Shown one piece after another: positions 1 through 31,820 of a DNA stretch of 64,000 nt (positions are counted from its first letter, which is position 1; each line of letters begins with the position of its first letter). This DNA comes from Synchiropus splendidus (taxonomy: Eukaryota > Chordata > Actinopteri > Syngnathiformes > Callionymidae), in contig NC_071340.1 of the NCBI RefSeq assembly GCF_027744825.2, positions 11,482,001 to 11,546,000 of the forward strand, given 5' to 3'. Both the position numbers and the translations under genes were made by a program. The notes beneath the pieces are model-generated. The model worked only from the letters and a program-made list of their open reading frames with translations. It ran no database searches and was not told where the DNA came from.

Positions 1-165
1 GTATGTGTGTGTGTGTGTAGGAATGCGCTGGAATGTGTTTTCACCGAATGCCTCCTAATAATTATCGGTACCTTCTACATTCTTTCTGACTTTGGGGAAT
101 TTGTATTTGCTTGTTTTGATTGGTGCTGATGCTTTGAGGGTTTAATGGTTTTATTCTTTTGTCAG

Positions 166-3379
<3,214 letters not shown>

Positions 3380-5650
3380 TCTTCCTCCGCCCCTTTTGAA
3401 TCTCGCCTGTACATAAAGACTGACCTCACAAGTGTTTTGTTCCGATTCTACTACACACACAAACATGACACATACACATAACACACATACACCTCACTAT
3501 ATATATATATGAAAATACTTTTGTTTTCATTTTTGTGTACTATGACATCAGTGATGTCTCTCATTATAGAACTAAATCTTGATTTCTCTCAAGAGTATAT
3601 AGCCATTTGTTTTAAGTTTTTTTTTTTGTCTTGTATCGTCCAGCGGGGCCCAGACGGCTGCACCAGGAGAGGCGTGTGTCTTCCTCACACGTACACACAC
3701 ACATGCGCGCGCCTCTCCAAAGCTACACTTTTATATCCTGCCATTTGTTTTTTCAGCTGCCAAAAGCTTTGTAGTTTCTGCCTCTCGTTGTTTGAAGTGG
3801 TACTTTTGTTCATTCTCCAGCTAGTGTTTGGTTTACAGGTACTTTTTAAAAGTCCGATTGGGTTTAAGGTGTAAAGTTAAGGTTTAGATTCTCAGTTCGG
3901 TTTTAGGTTGAGTAGTTACTGAAACAAGTCCGCCACAGTTGAGCTCACCATCATGGCGTTATTTATTTTTTTGTTTTTATTTGCTGATCCCAGTTTTATA
4001 CCTAACAGGAAGTCTGATCTTGATTTTAACGTTCCTGTCAAAGTTCTTGAATTGGTCACGTGATCCTGCAAGTGAGATTTAGTTTTCATCGTGAAACCTG
4101 AAACAGTTTTGATGATAGATATGATTGTTTGAAGCATCAACATCTCTCCAACTTCAGTCAGGAATCAAGTGAATTGGCTTTTTACAAATGTTATGCAAGT
4201 TTTTTTTTTCTTAACAACACAGAACATCCTTATTTTAGTGGTTTTTATTTTGACGAAACACTACTAGTTGGCTCCAAATTTTAACTAGAGGTCAGCAGAA
4301 GCAGTTGAGGCTTGGACAGTTTGAAACTCCGAAATGTGTCCATTGTTTAGGAGTGGATTAAGCTAACAGCAACAAACTGCAGGTTTTTTTTTTTTTTAAT
4401 TTTTTTTTTTAGGATTGCGAAGTTGCTTCCCCCCCTCACTTTGGCCAGATATGTGTAAAGTGAAGTGTAAATGTCTCTTGCTTCTTCTGCCTGTTTGGGA
4501 AACCCTGCAACAGTATTATATATTTATTTAAATCCACTCTGACGTCGTGTCGACTTGTCTTGCGAGCGTACCAGGTCTAGTAGCAACAGGTGAAAGCATT
4601 TTTGTTTTTCTCTTTTTTTTTTGACTGACATGCTTTTAGCGGGTCGGACGGTTGGATGCAGTAGTGTTTACTTAATTTATCTATGCATTGTGATACGAGC
4701 AAACGAGTTTGTTTCAGGGGTACGTCATGTTTCTATGGTCCATATTTGATCTGTGTACAGACGGGGACGTTGTGTCCCTGTGATATTTAAGTTTCCATCA
4801 GCTTTCTAGCCTGATGGCTTTTCTTTCTCTTGTAAATATTTAGCAAATAGCCTTTAAAAAGTCTATTACCTGACCTCTTTGGTGTTGAGACAAAGTTTAA
4901 TTTCTCCAGATGGCCATATGCTGTAGATATGTACAGACTCCATTTCTTTCCCCTTCCTCATCAGGACACGGCGAAAAACCACGCATGCTAGCTGTGTTCT
5001 CTGACTTCAGCCCAATGCTGCCATTTTTTTTTTTTTGCTCTACATGTGTTAAAGATCTTTCCTCAAAACTAAAGTCTTTAAACACTCTGGTCTGGGTGGT
5101 CGAGGGGCGGCTGCTGTCTCTTTTCTTTCCATTCAGGTGTAATGCAGTAGGTCCTGGAGCCGTCGCGGCTTTAGACGTGATATTTATTTCACCTGTGGTG
5201 TGTACAGACGCAGAGAAACTGTCGGAATGTAAGAGGCCAACACGTCGTAGAAGTAGTTTCTTTCCACCCTGTGAATTCTCCAAAATGTGATATTTAATTG
5301 ATCTCTCTGGTGTGAGTGTGTGCGTGCGAGTGTGTGTGAAGGCACTAAACAAATTTTTATTTTGTATCGTGTTTTGAAGTTTAAAAGAGGAGAAGCGGTT
5401 TTTCGGAGTTCAAAGGAAACCTCTGTGAATAAAAACAGACCTTACAAAAGTTAAAGTGTATATCCAGATATATAGACAATCAAAGCGTCACTATGAGAAA
5501 TGTTCCAGAAGCTATCTTTATTGTTTATAAGAATTGTACATAAACATTCATTTTGTTTTTAGTTTTTCCTTTTTTTGGTTAAACATTATTTTGTATTTTC
5601 TGTTGTACTTTAATACCTTGTGTACAGATCCAGAAATAAAGCTCTGGAAA
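3380..5650 (+). other. mier3: MIER3 3' UTR
   Basis: About 2.3 kb of AT-rich, T-tract-rich sequence without a supported gene follows the MIER3 stop. An AATAAA at 5635-5640 is the best 3' end signal on this strand, just before the ELAC1 stop codon on the other strand. A CACGTG E-box lies near 4058-4063. Short open frames here have no recognisable protein. The UTR extent is inferred from the signal, not from transcript data. Confidence 0.6.
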
Positions 5651-5654
5651 AAGT

Positions 5655-8600
5655 TCATTCTTGTCTGCGACCTTCATTCGACCTCTTCAGCGGGACTGTG
5701 AGAGTCAGAAAGTCCTCGGCGAGCACCACGTCCACGCTGCTGTCCTGCAGAGCGTCTTCCGCTTGTCTCTTCAGCTCTGTCACGTCGTCCTCGTGGCCTT
5801 CCTTCACCTGGGAGCCGGGCTTGAACCTCTGACTGAAGTGGTACAAGACCAGCCGCCGCGCGCCGCAGGCTCGAGCCACCGCCGCCGCCATCTCCGGCGT
5901 GCTGTGTCCGTGCTCGACCGCCTTCTCCCTCTGGTCGTTGCCCAGCGTGGCCTCGTGGACCAGGACATCGGCCCGGCTGCAAAGCCTCACAACACTGTCG
6001 CCCAGCGTCGCGCTGCAGTCGCCAAAAATACACACTTTCCTGCCCGGGATGTTTTCTTCCAGGACTTCCACAGGGGAGAGGATACGCCCGCTGTCCAGCG
6101 TCACCGAGTGGCCCGCCTTCAGGCGCCCGTACAGAGGACCAGGACTCAGACCTGAGGGGGGATTGATATTTTTTACATATATACATGCTTTTATATAGAC
6201 ATACTACATATTACTTTTCATGGTATTTGCTTTTGAATTGAGTTTTATTTTGTTGACACTTATAATTTTACATTGTTTACTTTTTACTGTGCCATTTTTG
6301 TGAATATGTGCATCTGCTTTGTGAACTGGTCGGGTTTGTGTATTCTTTGATTTATCATCCATTTGTGTTTTTTTTCCCCCACTGTTTCATGAACTTTTTT
6401 TGTCAGCATTTTTGTATGCCTGCCATACATTTGTATACAATTGTGTTTTTGTCCATTTTATTTTGATTTTTTATCGTCTATAACATCATCAATATTCTTT
6501 TGCAGTTTCTTTTAGTTTAGTTTAGTTTTTGCTTGTGTGTGTTTAATGTATTTTACAGTTTTTTATCATCAATTCGATTCTGTACTTTTTGGCTTTTTTC
6601 TTTCTTCAAATTTTTGAATGTACTGTCATCTTACACTTTTGTTTATGTGGATTTTAGATGGCCTTCTGAGGTCATTTCCTTTTTCTCTATTTACATTTCT
6701 GAAAATGTGTCTTTGCTTTAATTGTTATTTTTATATTACTCTCTGTGTCTCTCTGCGTCTGTTGGCTGATGAAGCTTTTGCATGGTTCAGTGTTCGCTGT
6801 CGTTTATTCCCTCAAAACTAATTTTAGGCTTCATCACAAATCTCCTAACGTGGAGCTAACACACTTTTGTGTGATGCCCTACTAGACACACACCACCTCT
6901 ACCACTCGCCCAGGCTCAAGACCCCCAGGGCCCCGATACAGACACACTCAGCAGACGTCAGTGGAGGGATGGATAAAACGTGAACTGTAACCAACTGTGA
7001 CTGACGTCAATGATATTCCAAATGCTGACAAACATATCAAATTACAGAGATAAGATCGACGCAGGTCAATAATATGGAAATGGTGGGATGGAAATACGCC
7101 CTCTCACTGCTTTTCTATTTATTTTTGCATTTCTCAGATGTATTTCCACTGGACTTTTGCTGCAGATCTATCTTGCTATAGTGTTGTGTTTCTTATCATG
7201 TACATGCTGTGAGTGTAATCCGCTAACATCCAACCACTGTACACCAGGGTTTGTCTTTCACGTGCCTGCTTTCATGTTCCATGTCCTGCATGTCTTCACA
7301 GGTTTGAGTACATTATTTTTGTTTTTTTTGTGTACCATCTAAGTTTAAAATGCATTTTGTGCTTTCCACCTGGGTCTCTGAAAGTACCTGTTTGTATTCA
7401 TCTGAATGTAGTTTCCATAAAACACACAGAAAATTATTATTTACACAATAAAACAAAACAAAGAAGCTAATGTTTCCTTGGCGCTGTCATGAATGCTGTC
7501 ACTGCACTTGTGAATTCAGCAAGTGCCTCAGTGAACTCACCCAGTTCCTTCAGAAGCTCAGTCTTCAGCCTCCCGGGTCGATCGTGCTCCTGGACGCAGA
7601 AGCCAAAAGACGGGACGCGGTGGAACAACCTGAAGGCTCGGACCACGAACCTCCCGTCCTCACACAGGTGGTAGCAGTCGCTGGACACGTCCAGAGAGAT
7701 GGTCCTTCCTGGACGCTCCTGCGGGTGGAGAGGACCGGACGCTGCCGTCATCTGAAGGAAAAGAGACTTCAAAAGATCTGAAGAAGACAAGGTAACAGCT
7801 GAATCACGAGGAGAGAAGGAAACTGCAGTAGATATACAAAAACATATTCACTCTTTTAATTTCTTAGTTTAAAAACAGGACATTTTAAAATGGATGGAGT
7901 GACCCACCCATCACTGACCTCCAGGCTGAGCTGTCCCTCCTCTGGACTTTGGTCACAGGTGGGCTCCAGCTCATGAACTACAGACACACAAACACTGACT
8001 TCTTCAGTGCGACGGGACAATGATGCCCAGCTCATGTGCAGCTGCTTCCTGCTCACCTGCATAAGGGAACAGCAGCTGTGACCCTGTGAGACCCAGAGTC
8101 ACCCTGAGATAGTGCCGCAGGCCCCGCGGGCCAAATATGTCCACACAGCTCAGGTTCTGCACCTGGTCCGAACCGCAGTTGAGACTGATGGTGCACAAGA
8201 GACCAGGGAGTCCGAAGAGGTGGTCGCCATGGAGATGAGAGATGAAGACTTTGCTGATTCGACCTTGAAAGGAATCACGGCATCACTTGAGAGGTGAAGA
8301 CTGGACGTGTGGAATTGTTGCATGAGGTTCACTGAATTTGCCTAATTTGACTTGGGTCGGAAAAGAGTGGAGCGAGAGTTCGAGTTGGTCTTGTTCACGA
8401 GTGAGGGTGAACATAATCCGACAGTTCCCTTTTTTCAACATTGGAAAACCTTTTAGCTTCAACTAAATCCTGTGTTAAGAGGTAGTTTAGTAAAGATCGA
8501 ACACAGTTATGATGACAAATGTATGTAAAATATGATTTTGAATTGCTGTGTTTTGTATGAACTGTGACTTTCAAGCAGCTCACCGGCTCGGAGCGAGCTC

Positions 8601-8740
8601 TTCATCAGCTGAGTCTGCGTGCCTTCCCCGCAGTCAAACAGCCAGCAGTCGCCCTCGGAGCGGAGCACAAGCGCCGACGCTCCGCGGTGTGGAGACGGGT
8701 AGGCCGAACCGGTACCGAGGAAAGTCAGGTCCATGGTCAT
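5655..8740 (-). CDS. elac1: ELAC1, ribonuclease Z 1 (short form)
   Basis: Zinc-dependent endonuclease of the metallo-beta-lactamase fold; the RNase Z family removes or repairs tRNA 3' trailers, and the short form is cytosolic/nuclear. Five exons are read on the minus strand: 8740-8584, 8263-8057, 7977-7919, 7751-7541 and 6151-5655, giving 376 aa against 363 in human. The start [16 protein letters not shown] aligns with the human N-terminus, so the second Met group is chosen over the upstream Met at 8779. The zinc/catalytic motif HLHGDH lies at the start of exon 2 (8260-8215). Further hallmarks are [12 protein letters not shown], the HEAT motif ([11 protein letters not shown]), [10 protein letters not shown] and LVLYHFSQR. 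All key metal ligands appear intact. It is adjacent to ME2 as in human 18q21. A TTTATT at 5517-5522 (AATAAA on this strand) would end the mRNA inside the MIER3 3' UTR. Confidence 0.96.
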
Positions 8741-10497
8741 CTTGACCCGAAGTGAAACTGCAGCGGACTGTTTCCGCAACAGCTCACAGAAACAGCATGG
8801 CTTGTTGACCGGTAACAGACGCGGGAGGATGACGTCATCGGCGCGACGGAAGTTGCTAACAGCCAGTGAAAGTTATTTAAATTGTATTATTTTTTCATGT
8901 TTGTCAATCTTTCTCATAGACCTAATGCTTGGTTAAGTAGTATTCCTATCCCATGTTAACTTAAATATCTTTCAATTTTAAAGTTTACGACGATTGACAT
9001 TGATATAAATAGTGTAACAACATGAACAACAATAAAAACACAAACATTAAAAAGAAAGAAAAATACTAAGATGGGATAAATGAAATACATTCAAATAAAT
9101 AAAACAGGGACAATCTATTTACAACGATCCACGTATACAGGAATATTGAAAAAAAAAAAGCATAGAGGCAGTCGAAGTGTAAAATAGTATTTATTCTTCA
9201 ACAGCACATCAGTGAAGTCAAGCAAAACCTAAACTTAGATGGAACTCTGCGTACAAATAGTAAGTCATTCCTTTTTACTCTGAATATAAACACGTTCTCA
9301 GACAGGACAAGACAGAACTTTAACAAAAGCCAAAGAGAGCAGTCACAGTAACAACAAGACAGACATGTGGACCAACTTCATACTTTAATAATATCTTTAA
9401 TAAATATAACCATGTAATATATCAGGGTCCAATAACAAAACATGTTGAGCAGTTTAACAGCTAAAGCTTCGTGTAGACACGGACACTTCATTTTGTTCCT
9501 CAGTAGAAGCTGTTAAACCATGGTTAATAAAAAACATGGACAGAAACACTGAATACTTCATTAGGCACTTCAATGCAGCAGCAGGCTGCTCACACTATAG
9601 CACATAAGCTCACATTAAATCTGACTCAGCTTCCTCACAGTCATTAGATTCATAACTAGAAACCATGTATCAAGGAAGTGAAGAGCTGCTTTTCATAAAA
9701 ATATTAAAATAATCTCTCAAACAGTTTTCTCTGTTCAGAAAAATAAAACAACCAGTTTCTCTATCCAATGAGGTGTTTTGTATCCAGTGCACTTTGAACT
9801 CCACTAGAGGGCAGCGTTGAGTTGGAGCAAAGGAAAACGTGACACAGTGCAGCGGTTGTTGAAAATCACTACCAACATTCATGTTTGTCTAAATACTGAC
9901 GGACAGATCTCTGAACTGAATACAGTTAAAGCTGCAGCGACGAGCACTTCACATCACCAGAGCTACTGCTTTTGGACCGGAGTGAGCAGCAACACTGTTT
10001 AAAATGGAGTGAATATTGAACATAACGATTAGCAGCATAATTTTACGCCATTAAAAAATGCTTGTATGAGAAATGTCTACAGCAAGAAGAACATGACATA
10101 ACCACACAGGGTTCGGTGACACCTTCCCTTTTGAATTGACGGATACAAGCACAAAATAAAAAGTGTTTTTATAAATTGTACTTCTGCCTTTCTGTCCTCA
10201 TAATATTAACTTAACGGTTGACACGATGGGAATACATACACACATATGTTAAAGGAATTTAAAGCACAGTCACTCTTTCAACATAAAAGCAGGTGTTATA
10301 CGGACAAGCGCTATTAGAGCTTCAAATTGAAAAAAACGGATGGCTGAATTCTGCAGGGCCATTTCTCAGCACCAGGGGGAGCGCTTGTATGGTAGAGACG
10401 CGGTCACGTGACAATACAGCGCGGCCAAGATCATTGGGCGGTGTGGGAACACTGTTCAATAAAGGTTATTCTAAAAACAAGAGGATGACAGTGCAGC
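8741..10497 (-). other. ELAC1 promoter region and ME2 3' UTR
   Basis: The first about 130 bases upstream of the ELAC1 start (8741-8870) are relatively GC-rich and contain TGACGTCA (8830-8837), a CRE/ATF palindrome, so they are the probable ELAC1 promoter. The remainder to 10497 is AT-rich and reads best as ME2 3' UTR; TTTATT near 9187 is AATAAA on the minus strand. The palindrome GTCACGTGAC lies near 10394-10403. No further gene is seen. Confidence 0.5.
9801..9814 (+). promoter_or_regulatory. candidate CTCF site
   Basis: CCACTAGAGGGCAG matches the CTCF core consensus closely. It lies in the ME2 3' UTR/flank. This is motif evidence only; many such motifs are unbound. Confidence 0.35.
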
Positions 10498-16886
<6,389 letters not shown>

Positions 16887-19260
16887 AGTGGACAGTGCAC
16901 GGTCCTCTCAACAGCACTGAAGCGGAACTGGCATGAAAAATAGAAACACAGGAAGGAAAGATTAGCTGAGCAAATGGTTACCTTCATCTGTGGGGGAAAA
17001 AGAAAACGTGATCTCGGACACTGAGGGAATCCAAACCATCCAGACACTAAATTCCAAATTCCCCATGAAACAGCAGAAATTATACAAGCAAGAATGAGTG
17101 ACACTGCTGCTGATGTCTTTCTCAATAAAACCAGGTGGCAGATAACACACACAAGCCTATGCATGACATGGGTCACGTAGACGTCTTGTTTCTAGGATTA
17201 AAGATGCTGACATCAGTGGATGGTCACAAATCCCCATGGAGACCAAGTAAATTGGTGCTGTACTGTAATCCTCTCCGGGGTGAACTACACATGATTAGAC
17301 ACAATGACAGTCAACATTACATAACAGTCACCAATAAACCCATCCATGGTGATACTTTGACATTTACTTAAAGTATTTGCCTGCACGACACATGAGGATA
17401 AGTTTGATATTTTCAGAACAAGCAACAAACCTGAACGGGCCCCCGCTCTATATCGTCAGCTGCAGAGTACACTATAGTCTCTATAGTACACAGTACGTCA
17501 TGCATGTGATCTGATTCTGCCAGGTTATTGGGTTCCGTGCAGAAAAAGGTCATCCCTCCGCCCAATCCACTTATATACTACTTAATGAGGAGCAGAGTAC
17601 TATTATCTAGTTATGATGGGAACGCTTGCTAATTTGTATAAAAACCATATGTCATGAATGTGAACAAATAATAGGTTGTGCTCAGAGTTCAGGCTGTTTG
17701 TATACACCTATAGAACATAGATGTTTTACACAAGACACTCGTAGTGATCAGGTCGCTGTTACTTTACATTAGTCAATAAATACGACTACTAAATACTACT
17801 ATAAAAATACTTTCAGGTCAGTGTACCTTTTAAATAAAGGTCTACAATCAGATCGTATCTGTCAGAGGTCATCATTCTGCAGTCGGCCACACCTGATATG
17901 AGTAGTGGAGATAAGATAAGATAAGCAGGTAGCAGCATGTCAGCACGCTGCTGCTCAGGACGTGAATGAAAATTTTAAAAATTTAAGCAGCTCAGTGTGA
18001 AGTGAGCTGTACTGGGCTTTTGAAATGTATTGTTCTAGGGGCAAAAAGCTAAATTCATTTCAAGGTGTCTTGAAAAGCAGGGATTGTGAGTCAACAGCCA
18101 GGAAACGATTTCAACAAACAATGGCTTTATTGACCCAACTGGATTTAACACAGTAAAAATATTTGCAACCAGGAAATTGCGACACTATCTCACATAGCGG
18201 TCTCTTTAATGATAAATCCAGCATCCTATGCTAGTCCAACCAAACGCAGACTAGTTTTAACTGGTTTTAGGTTTTTTTTGTTTGGTTTTTTTTTGTGAAG
18301 TTAGACAATATTCTAATACTCTGACAATTAAAAAAATGTAAGATTTTGTCTTAAATTTTAAGATTTAGGAATGTAAGATTTATTCCTTTATTTATCCCAC
18401 AATGGTGCATATAAACACATAACTTTACCCTCATATCAGACACAAGGATAGATGAAAAATACATGCAACTCTTGATGCTGTACACACAGTGAAAGTCCAT
18501 GAAAAAGAAAAAGCCAATTGATATGCTAGAATTTCATGAGTCTCAGTTACCACAGCTGATGTCAACACAGCCAAACATGTTTACAGGTGTTTGTTTATTC
18601 AGCATATGAATTAGTCAGGCCCCATCTACTTAGATTTTCAGCAAGATTTCGACTTGTCTTCATTTTTTTAGATGTAAACAACCGTATTAAACACCAGTGA
18701 ATGCAGATTAATGGCTAATAATGATGATCAGGTCTCTTGTGTTAGCATGACGGAGAGTGACGGCTCGTGAAGCCCTTGTGTTTCGACTAATGTGCTGCTG
18801 TATCACAGTCATCAGTAACAGCGGTGTGGTAAAGAGGTTAACGGTTCAACTCCATGGTGACTTTTGAAGGCACCCTGGGTGAGACACTTTGCCAGTAATA
18901 ACAAGATTCATTTTACGTAATACTACACAGTAGAAAATACTTCACAATACTCAAGATGTGGCTTTAGACAGCTAATAAGCTAGCTTAGCAATTTCGATAA
19001 AATAAAGTCGTGTAGGGCGATAGCACGTATATTTATCGACCTATACATAGCTAAGCGCGAATGAAACACATAACCGTACTTGCCAATACAATTAACAATA
19101 TTATGCCTCATGTATATTTGATTGAAATGGAACCTCCAGGAGCTAAAGATGAGTCTGCTGACTCCGATTACATCTTCACTTTCTGCTAACCCTCCACTCA
19201 CAAACGGGAAGTTCTCCAGTGGCAGACTTTCAATGACTGAGAGATGGCAAACACGTTGTT
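16887..19260 (-). other. me2: ME2 5' UTR segment and upstream intron
   Basis: The first coding exon extends upstream as 5' UTR to 16927, where a strong acceptor (pyrimidine tract then CAG on the minus strand, 16928-16930) is seen. The rest is probably the intron to a noncoding first exon. No other gene is recognised. Confidence 0.5.
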
Positions 19261-19520
19261 TCACTGACCTGGGGCTTTGCGGAACGTTTCAGCGTCGCGG
19301 GATATTCCTTTAGTTGGGTCTGGGCTATTTAAAAACGCAATTCTGAGCCCCGCCGGCGACAGTGGTGTCCACCTCCCGTGCGCTGCTTCAGACTGCAGAC
19401 TCACGAGAGGACCCAGACCAGCGCTCAGCCAATCACAGGCCGGGGTTTCCTTCCGACTACCGTAAAGCATGTAACACGCAAATACTACAGCCGTAATGAC
19501 TGGGAAGGACGCCGCTTCCG
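19261..19520 (-). promoter_or_regulatory. me2: probable ME2 promoter / noncoding first exon region
   Basis: This local rise in G+C and CpG contains a CCAAT box (CAGCCAATCAC near 19427-19437) and sits upstream of the ME2 acceptor at 16928. An open frame on the minus strand has no recognisable similarity. The assignment is inferred from position and composition; no TATA box is evident. Confidence 0.4.
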
Positions 19521-21233
19521 CTCCTGAAATAATAACAATAAAAAAATAATAATAGTGGCAGGAAAAAAAGAAGCAGATTGAGGAGGATTTATTGGGATTA
19601 ACACATCAGCCGAAATACGGTTAAATTGGAGAATGCGGTATGTAGAAAATCATGGTAATTCAAGACATTGTCGTGGACCCTTCACCTTAATATCAAAGTC
19701 GTGAAAGTCAAAGACAGGAGTGGCGTCGAAGTTAAGAACTCATCTGTTCTTTGTGAGATTTGCTTAAAATGTCAAGGCGTCAGTCCATCTATCTGAGATG
19801 TCAACAGAAACTGTGTGACTGTTGATCATCATATAAAAACATAAAATAATTTGACCAACTATGTCAACAATAAACACAATTAATCACGACAACAACACAT
19901 TTTTAAAGCACATAATTTGTTTTTAATAGTTTTCCAGGACAAGAGAAACAGTCTATAGTCCAATTCTGATCCCAAAATAGCCTCATATGAATGAATATAA
20001 AAGCTAATAGCGCACAGTATTCATCTGGTCTTAGTGAGTCACAATATAAACAACCAAGTTAAAACAATAGTTGTCAAAGCCATGCAGAGAGGAAGAATTT
20101 TACATTCAGCAATATAGAAGCGTTGAGTCGTACAGAGGCACATTGTCACTTGAGAAAAAGTCACCACGTTACATAAGCTTGTGATGTTATTGCTGTCATA
20201 ACCTGCCTAAAACATCAAATCAACTAGACCAAACGTGGTTGTTGAAATTGAAAGTTCCAAATATGCTCCTGAAAATGACTGAACTACAGAGCCATGTTAT
20301 TGTGTCTGAAGAGAACCAGTTGTTTCTTTTGTGAGTGATGTGCTTAAAGTGAAATAGAAACAAGTGTGCTGTGGCTTAGTGTTAAACGTTGTTAGAGTTA
20401 TGGCTTCAGTTTTTACGACCTCATTGTGCTGTCAGTTTATGCAAAGTAAAAGGTAATTGAACTGCTCTTACATTGTGTTTGTTATTATTATCTCAATAAC
20501 TCTTGCAGCTCTGAAACTGAAACATGTGCTCAGTAGTTTTGGTTACTGAATTACAATGTAATTACATTTTTTCCAAGTAAATTAAATCACATATCAACAG
20601 TAACCCTGAAACAATTATCTCAAACTATAAATAGATATGAAACATGTGTTTACTATTTGGCTGAAGTCCTTCACATCTGTCCATCGCTGATGACTGCAGC
20701 AGTTTGTTAAAGAGATGCAGCAGATAGTGGCCTCGCTCGGTTCAATAGGCAGTAGGAAATATTCAAGCAGAGAATCATTTGACAGCAAAGTAATGTGCTC
20801 ATATAAATTATAGCCACACAGCACTGGACATTAAACCAATACACTATGATATAATAAGTCATTGGACACAAATTAAATGCTGACTGTTGATATAAATAAA
20901 ATATACAATTTTACAAGGCATGTTGAAGGTCACCTTGGAAAAGAAATTTAGTTTGTGAATCATCAGTTGGTACATTCAGGGTGATAAAAACTTTTGATTA
21001 TGTGTTGGAAGACTGCTGATTCTGTAGATAAAAAAGGTTTTGAACTTGTATATAATTTACCGTGAATCTATCTGAAAATCAAACCAAGATCTACAAATTC
21101 ACTATATTTGGATGTTTAGCTCCAACTTTTATTACAAGTTTAATTTGAGAAAAGCAAAGTCTGACCGTGCTTCTCTATTTCATGTCAAAATGCAGCAGTT
21201 TCCTTTACAAATGTGAAGACTTAAACCTCAGGA
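19521..21233 (-). other. region between ME2 promoter and MAPK4 stop
   Basis: AT-rich sequence, probably holding the MAPK4 3' UTR in its right part. Nothing coding is recognised on either strand. Confidence 0.45.
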
Positions 21234-29029
<7,796 letters not shown>

Positions 29030-31820
29030 GATCGCTCGGTCTGCATGTCACAGAGGCAAAATAGGGACATGAATTTAAACAAAACAAAAATTCACGGTGT
29101 AGATAAATGACCGGAATATTTTCCCAGAAAATAAAGAGGTGTAGGGACACACATATTTACCATTTTTCTCTGGACAGTGGATGAGGATGTGCTTCTCTGC
29201 TCCACAGATGTTAGCGGATATGCAGATGTACGTTTAATCTCTCGCCATCTTCCTTATGCACAGCTAGTCAACGACTCGTGCTAATACTGTTCTGGGCTGG
29301 TGTATCCATGGTAACAGCCCTCCGTGAGCAGCAGACTCTGATCTTGTAGATGCCTCATCGGACAGACGCTGGCGGACAAACTCACTTTGGTGGAAGTCCG
29401 TGGGAGTGGGCGGGGCTAGTTCAGCAAAGATCAATGGGATTCTGTGGGTTCCTCCTCGTCCTCCATGGCAGCAGCTGCCTCATTCAGATCCACTGTTGGA
29501 GGACAGTCAAATCCTGGGCGCTGTGTGCAAATGAGTGCACGTGTTTAATCCGCCAGTAATCCGCTTCCTGTTGCCTTCTCATGAACGGAGGGATTTCAGC
29601 AGCATCAGGTCGTGGTCACAATGGATAGATCCTGCTATTAGCTACATCACTCATCAGCACATCTGCTGCTGCAGGAAACACAACAGGAGATGAATGAAAG
29701 ATGTCCAGCAACAGAGTTTATAGACAGATCCAGGAGGCACGGTGGTTCTGAACATCTACAAAATTCAGTACTTGATCAACTTTGAGAGCTTCACAGAACA
29801 CCAACTGAGCAATGATCCAAGCTTCTATGTTATGTGTCATAATTTTGACCCAGCTTTTCAGGTTTTCGGTGTATTAAAGGCCTGATATTCCAAGATAATC
29901 CGCTGCTCTGTCCTCAGATGTGAACAATGAAGATAAAGCGGACGCCTTGACATTGTCAGGCGTAATTCAATTCTCACTGCTCAGGCCTGGACATAACGTC
30001 TTACCAGAGCTTTGACAACACAAAGAAGCGAGGAAAATGCAAAAATAAGCAGAAGAAAAACTTGTATCGTAGAACCCAATCTGTCACAGGCGCAGCTGAG
30101 GGTCGTCGCCTGGCAACTATGTTTTGGTAGTGAAGCTCACGATGTGTCAGATAAGGAAGGGAAAAGGCACGGATATTAAAAACGTGCCTCATTATCACAA
30201 TCAACACTAGAAGATGCATTATCCAAATTATTTATCTTTCCACCACATTCATTAAAAAAAAAAGATTTGGTGCCGAATGTTTGAAACCAGCAATTAAACA
30301 CAAAATGAAGACCTTTCTTTTCACTCAGGTGCGTCCAAAGCCTGACACCACTGATGCCAGATTTCAGTCACAATTGAATGTCATATGGTCGGCAGTCGCT
30401 GTACTGAGATTAAATACATAAATAAATAGATAATAAATACATCTTATTTATAACATTTTAAATATGACATTACACTGACTGCAGTAATTCCATTAAATAC
30501 ACACAATATTACATTTATTCTGTTTTATTATACTGCTACTCCATAAGGATTTTTTTAAAATAAATCCTTCACCTCACATAAATAGTGGCTCACTGAACAA
30601 CTCTGCAAGACTGAAAAGACATGTGTCAAATATGCCGCAACATTTCAGTTGACTAAAAGCTTATTGCCAATTGTATGTCATAGATCTCCCTACTTACATT
30701 CTAAGCCCTTTCTCGAAGTAGATTTTGACATTGTTATTTTGGGTGTGTAAAGCGTCCATGTAACCGAGCGATACATTACACATGTTAAAGTGATGAATTA
30801 AAATCAAAAGGGAGCATACCTTCACCAGGTTTTCCAATAATTTAGCGAGCACTTGTTCACTGACAACCTGATAGCAGGCTCCTCACATGTCCAAGGTTCT
30901 GCTGGTGTCTCCAGACCTCCACCATGTCTGGCTGCTCCTCAGTGTGGAGTGTAAAGTGAGCGCACAGGCAGAAGGAGCTGACAAGTTGGTGGGAGGTGCA
31001 GCTCTGGACTGGAGTTCATAAATAATGCATCACCACTGGAGATGGCTTCTCTCCCTGCCTTTATCCATCAGCTTATGCAACAAGAATAAAATATTTTTGA
31101 AAAGATAAAGCAGCATTTTCTCCATGAAATATAAATACACATCTTTGCTTGCTATTTTTACACCAACCGCCGACAGTCTCACAGATCTGCTGGCTTCAGA
31201 TAGTCTTTTTTTAATCACTCATCCAAGAGAAGTTAAATTGGGTTACTCTTAGAAACACTGAGGCGGCAGAGAAGGGATGCACAAGGGATGCTAGTATGAC
31301 TCTAACAAATACATTTACATCATATGTCACCACCTTACCATGCAGCATGATTTATTTTAACCACGTTAAGAAACCCATTAAGAAACAATTAATTATTATT
31401 AAATATCTTTTAAACATCTTATATCTATGCTTTGTAATGACAACAATAGTTTCCTCCAAAAGCAATGACCTCTGATCCATTTTAAAAACCATCACAAGCC
31501 CTATAATGAAGACTTTTTGGTTGTTTTACAGCAGGTCTATGACAAGACAGTGTGACTACTGGTGTCATGGGACACTGGAGTCAATACCATCTGACAGGGA
31601 ACAAAACTTTGGGGCCACCAGGAGCAGGTCATCAGTCCCCTGCAGGACTATGATTGGTTATTTTACACATCGTATTTAAGAAATCTAAAAGGAATTACTG
31701 TTAACTGGCTGAACAACAACAAGAATAATAAATAAATAATAACAATGTTTTCACTTATTTCACAATACATGAAATATAATATTGAATTGATGAGGCAACA
31801 CATTTGAAAAAAGTAAATTC
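29030..31820. other. MAPK4 upstream/first intron region
   Basis: Starts with 5' UTR of MAPK4 up to the acceptor near 29041. Beyond that it is AT-rich and probably the first intron. No coding region, RNA gene or clear repeat is seen on either strand. Confidence 0.4.

Noticed and set aside
18825..18870. GGTTCAACTCC, like a tRNA B box
   Set aside because: No matching A box or cloverleaf at the right distance; not a tRNA gene.
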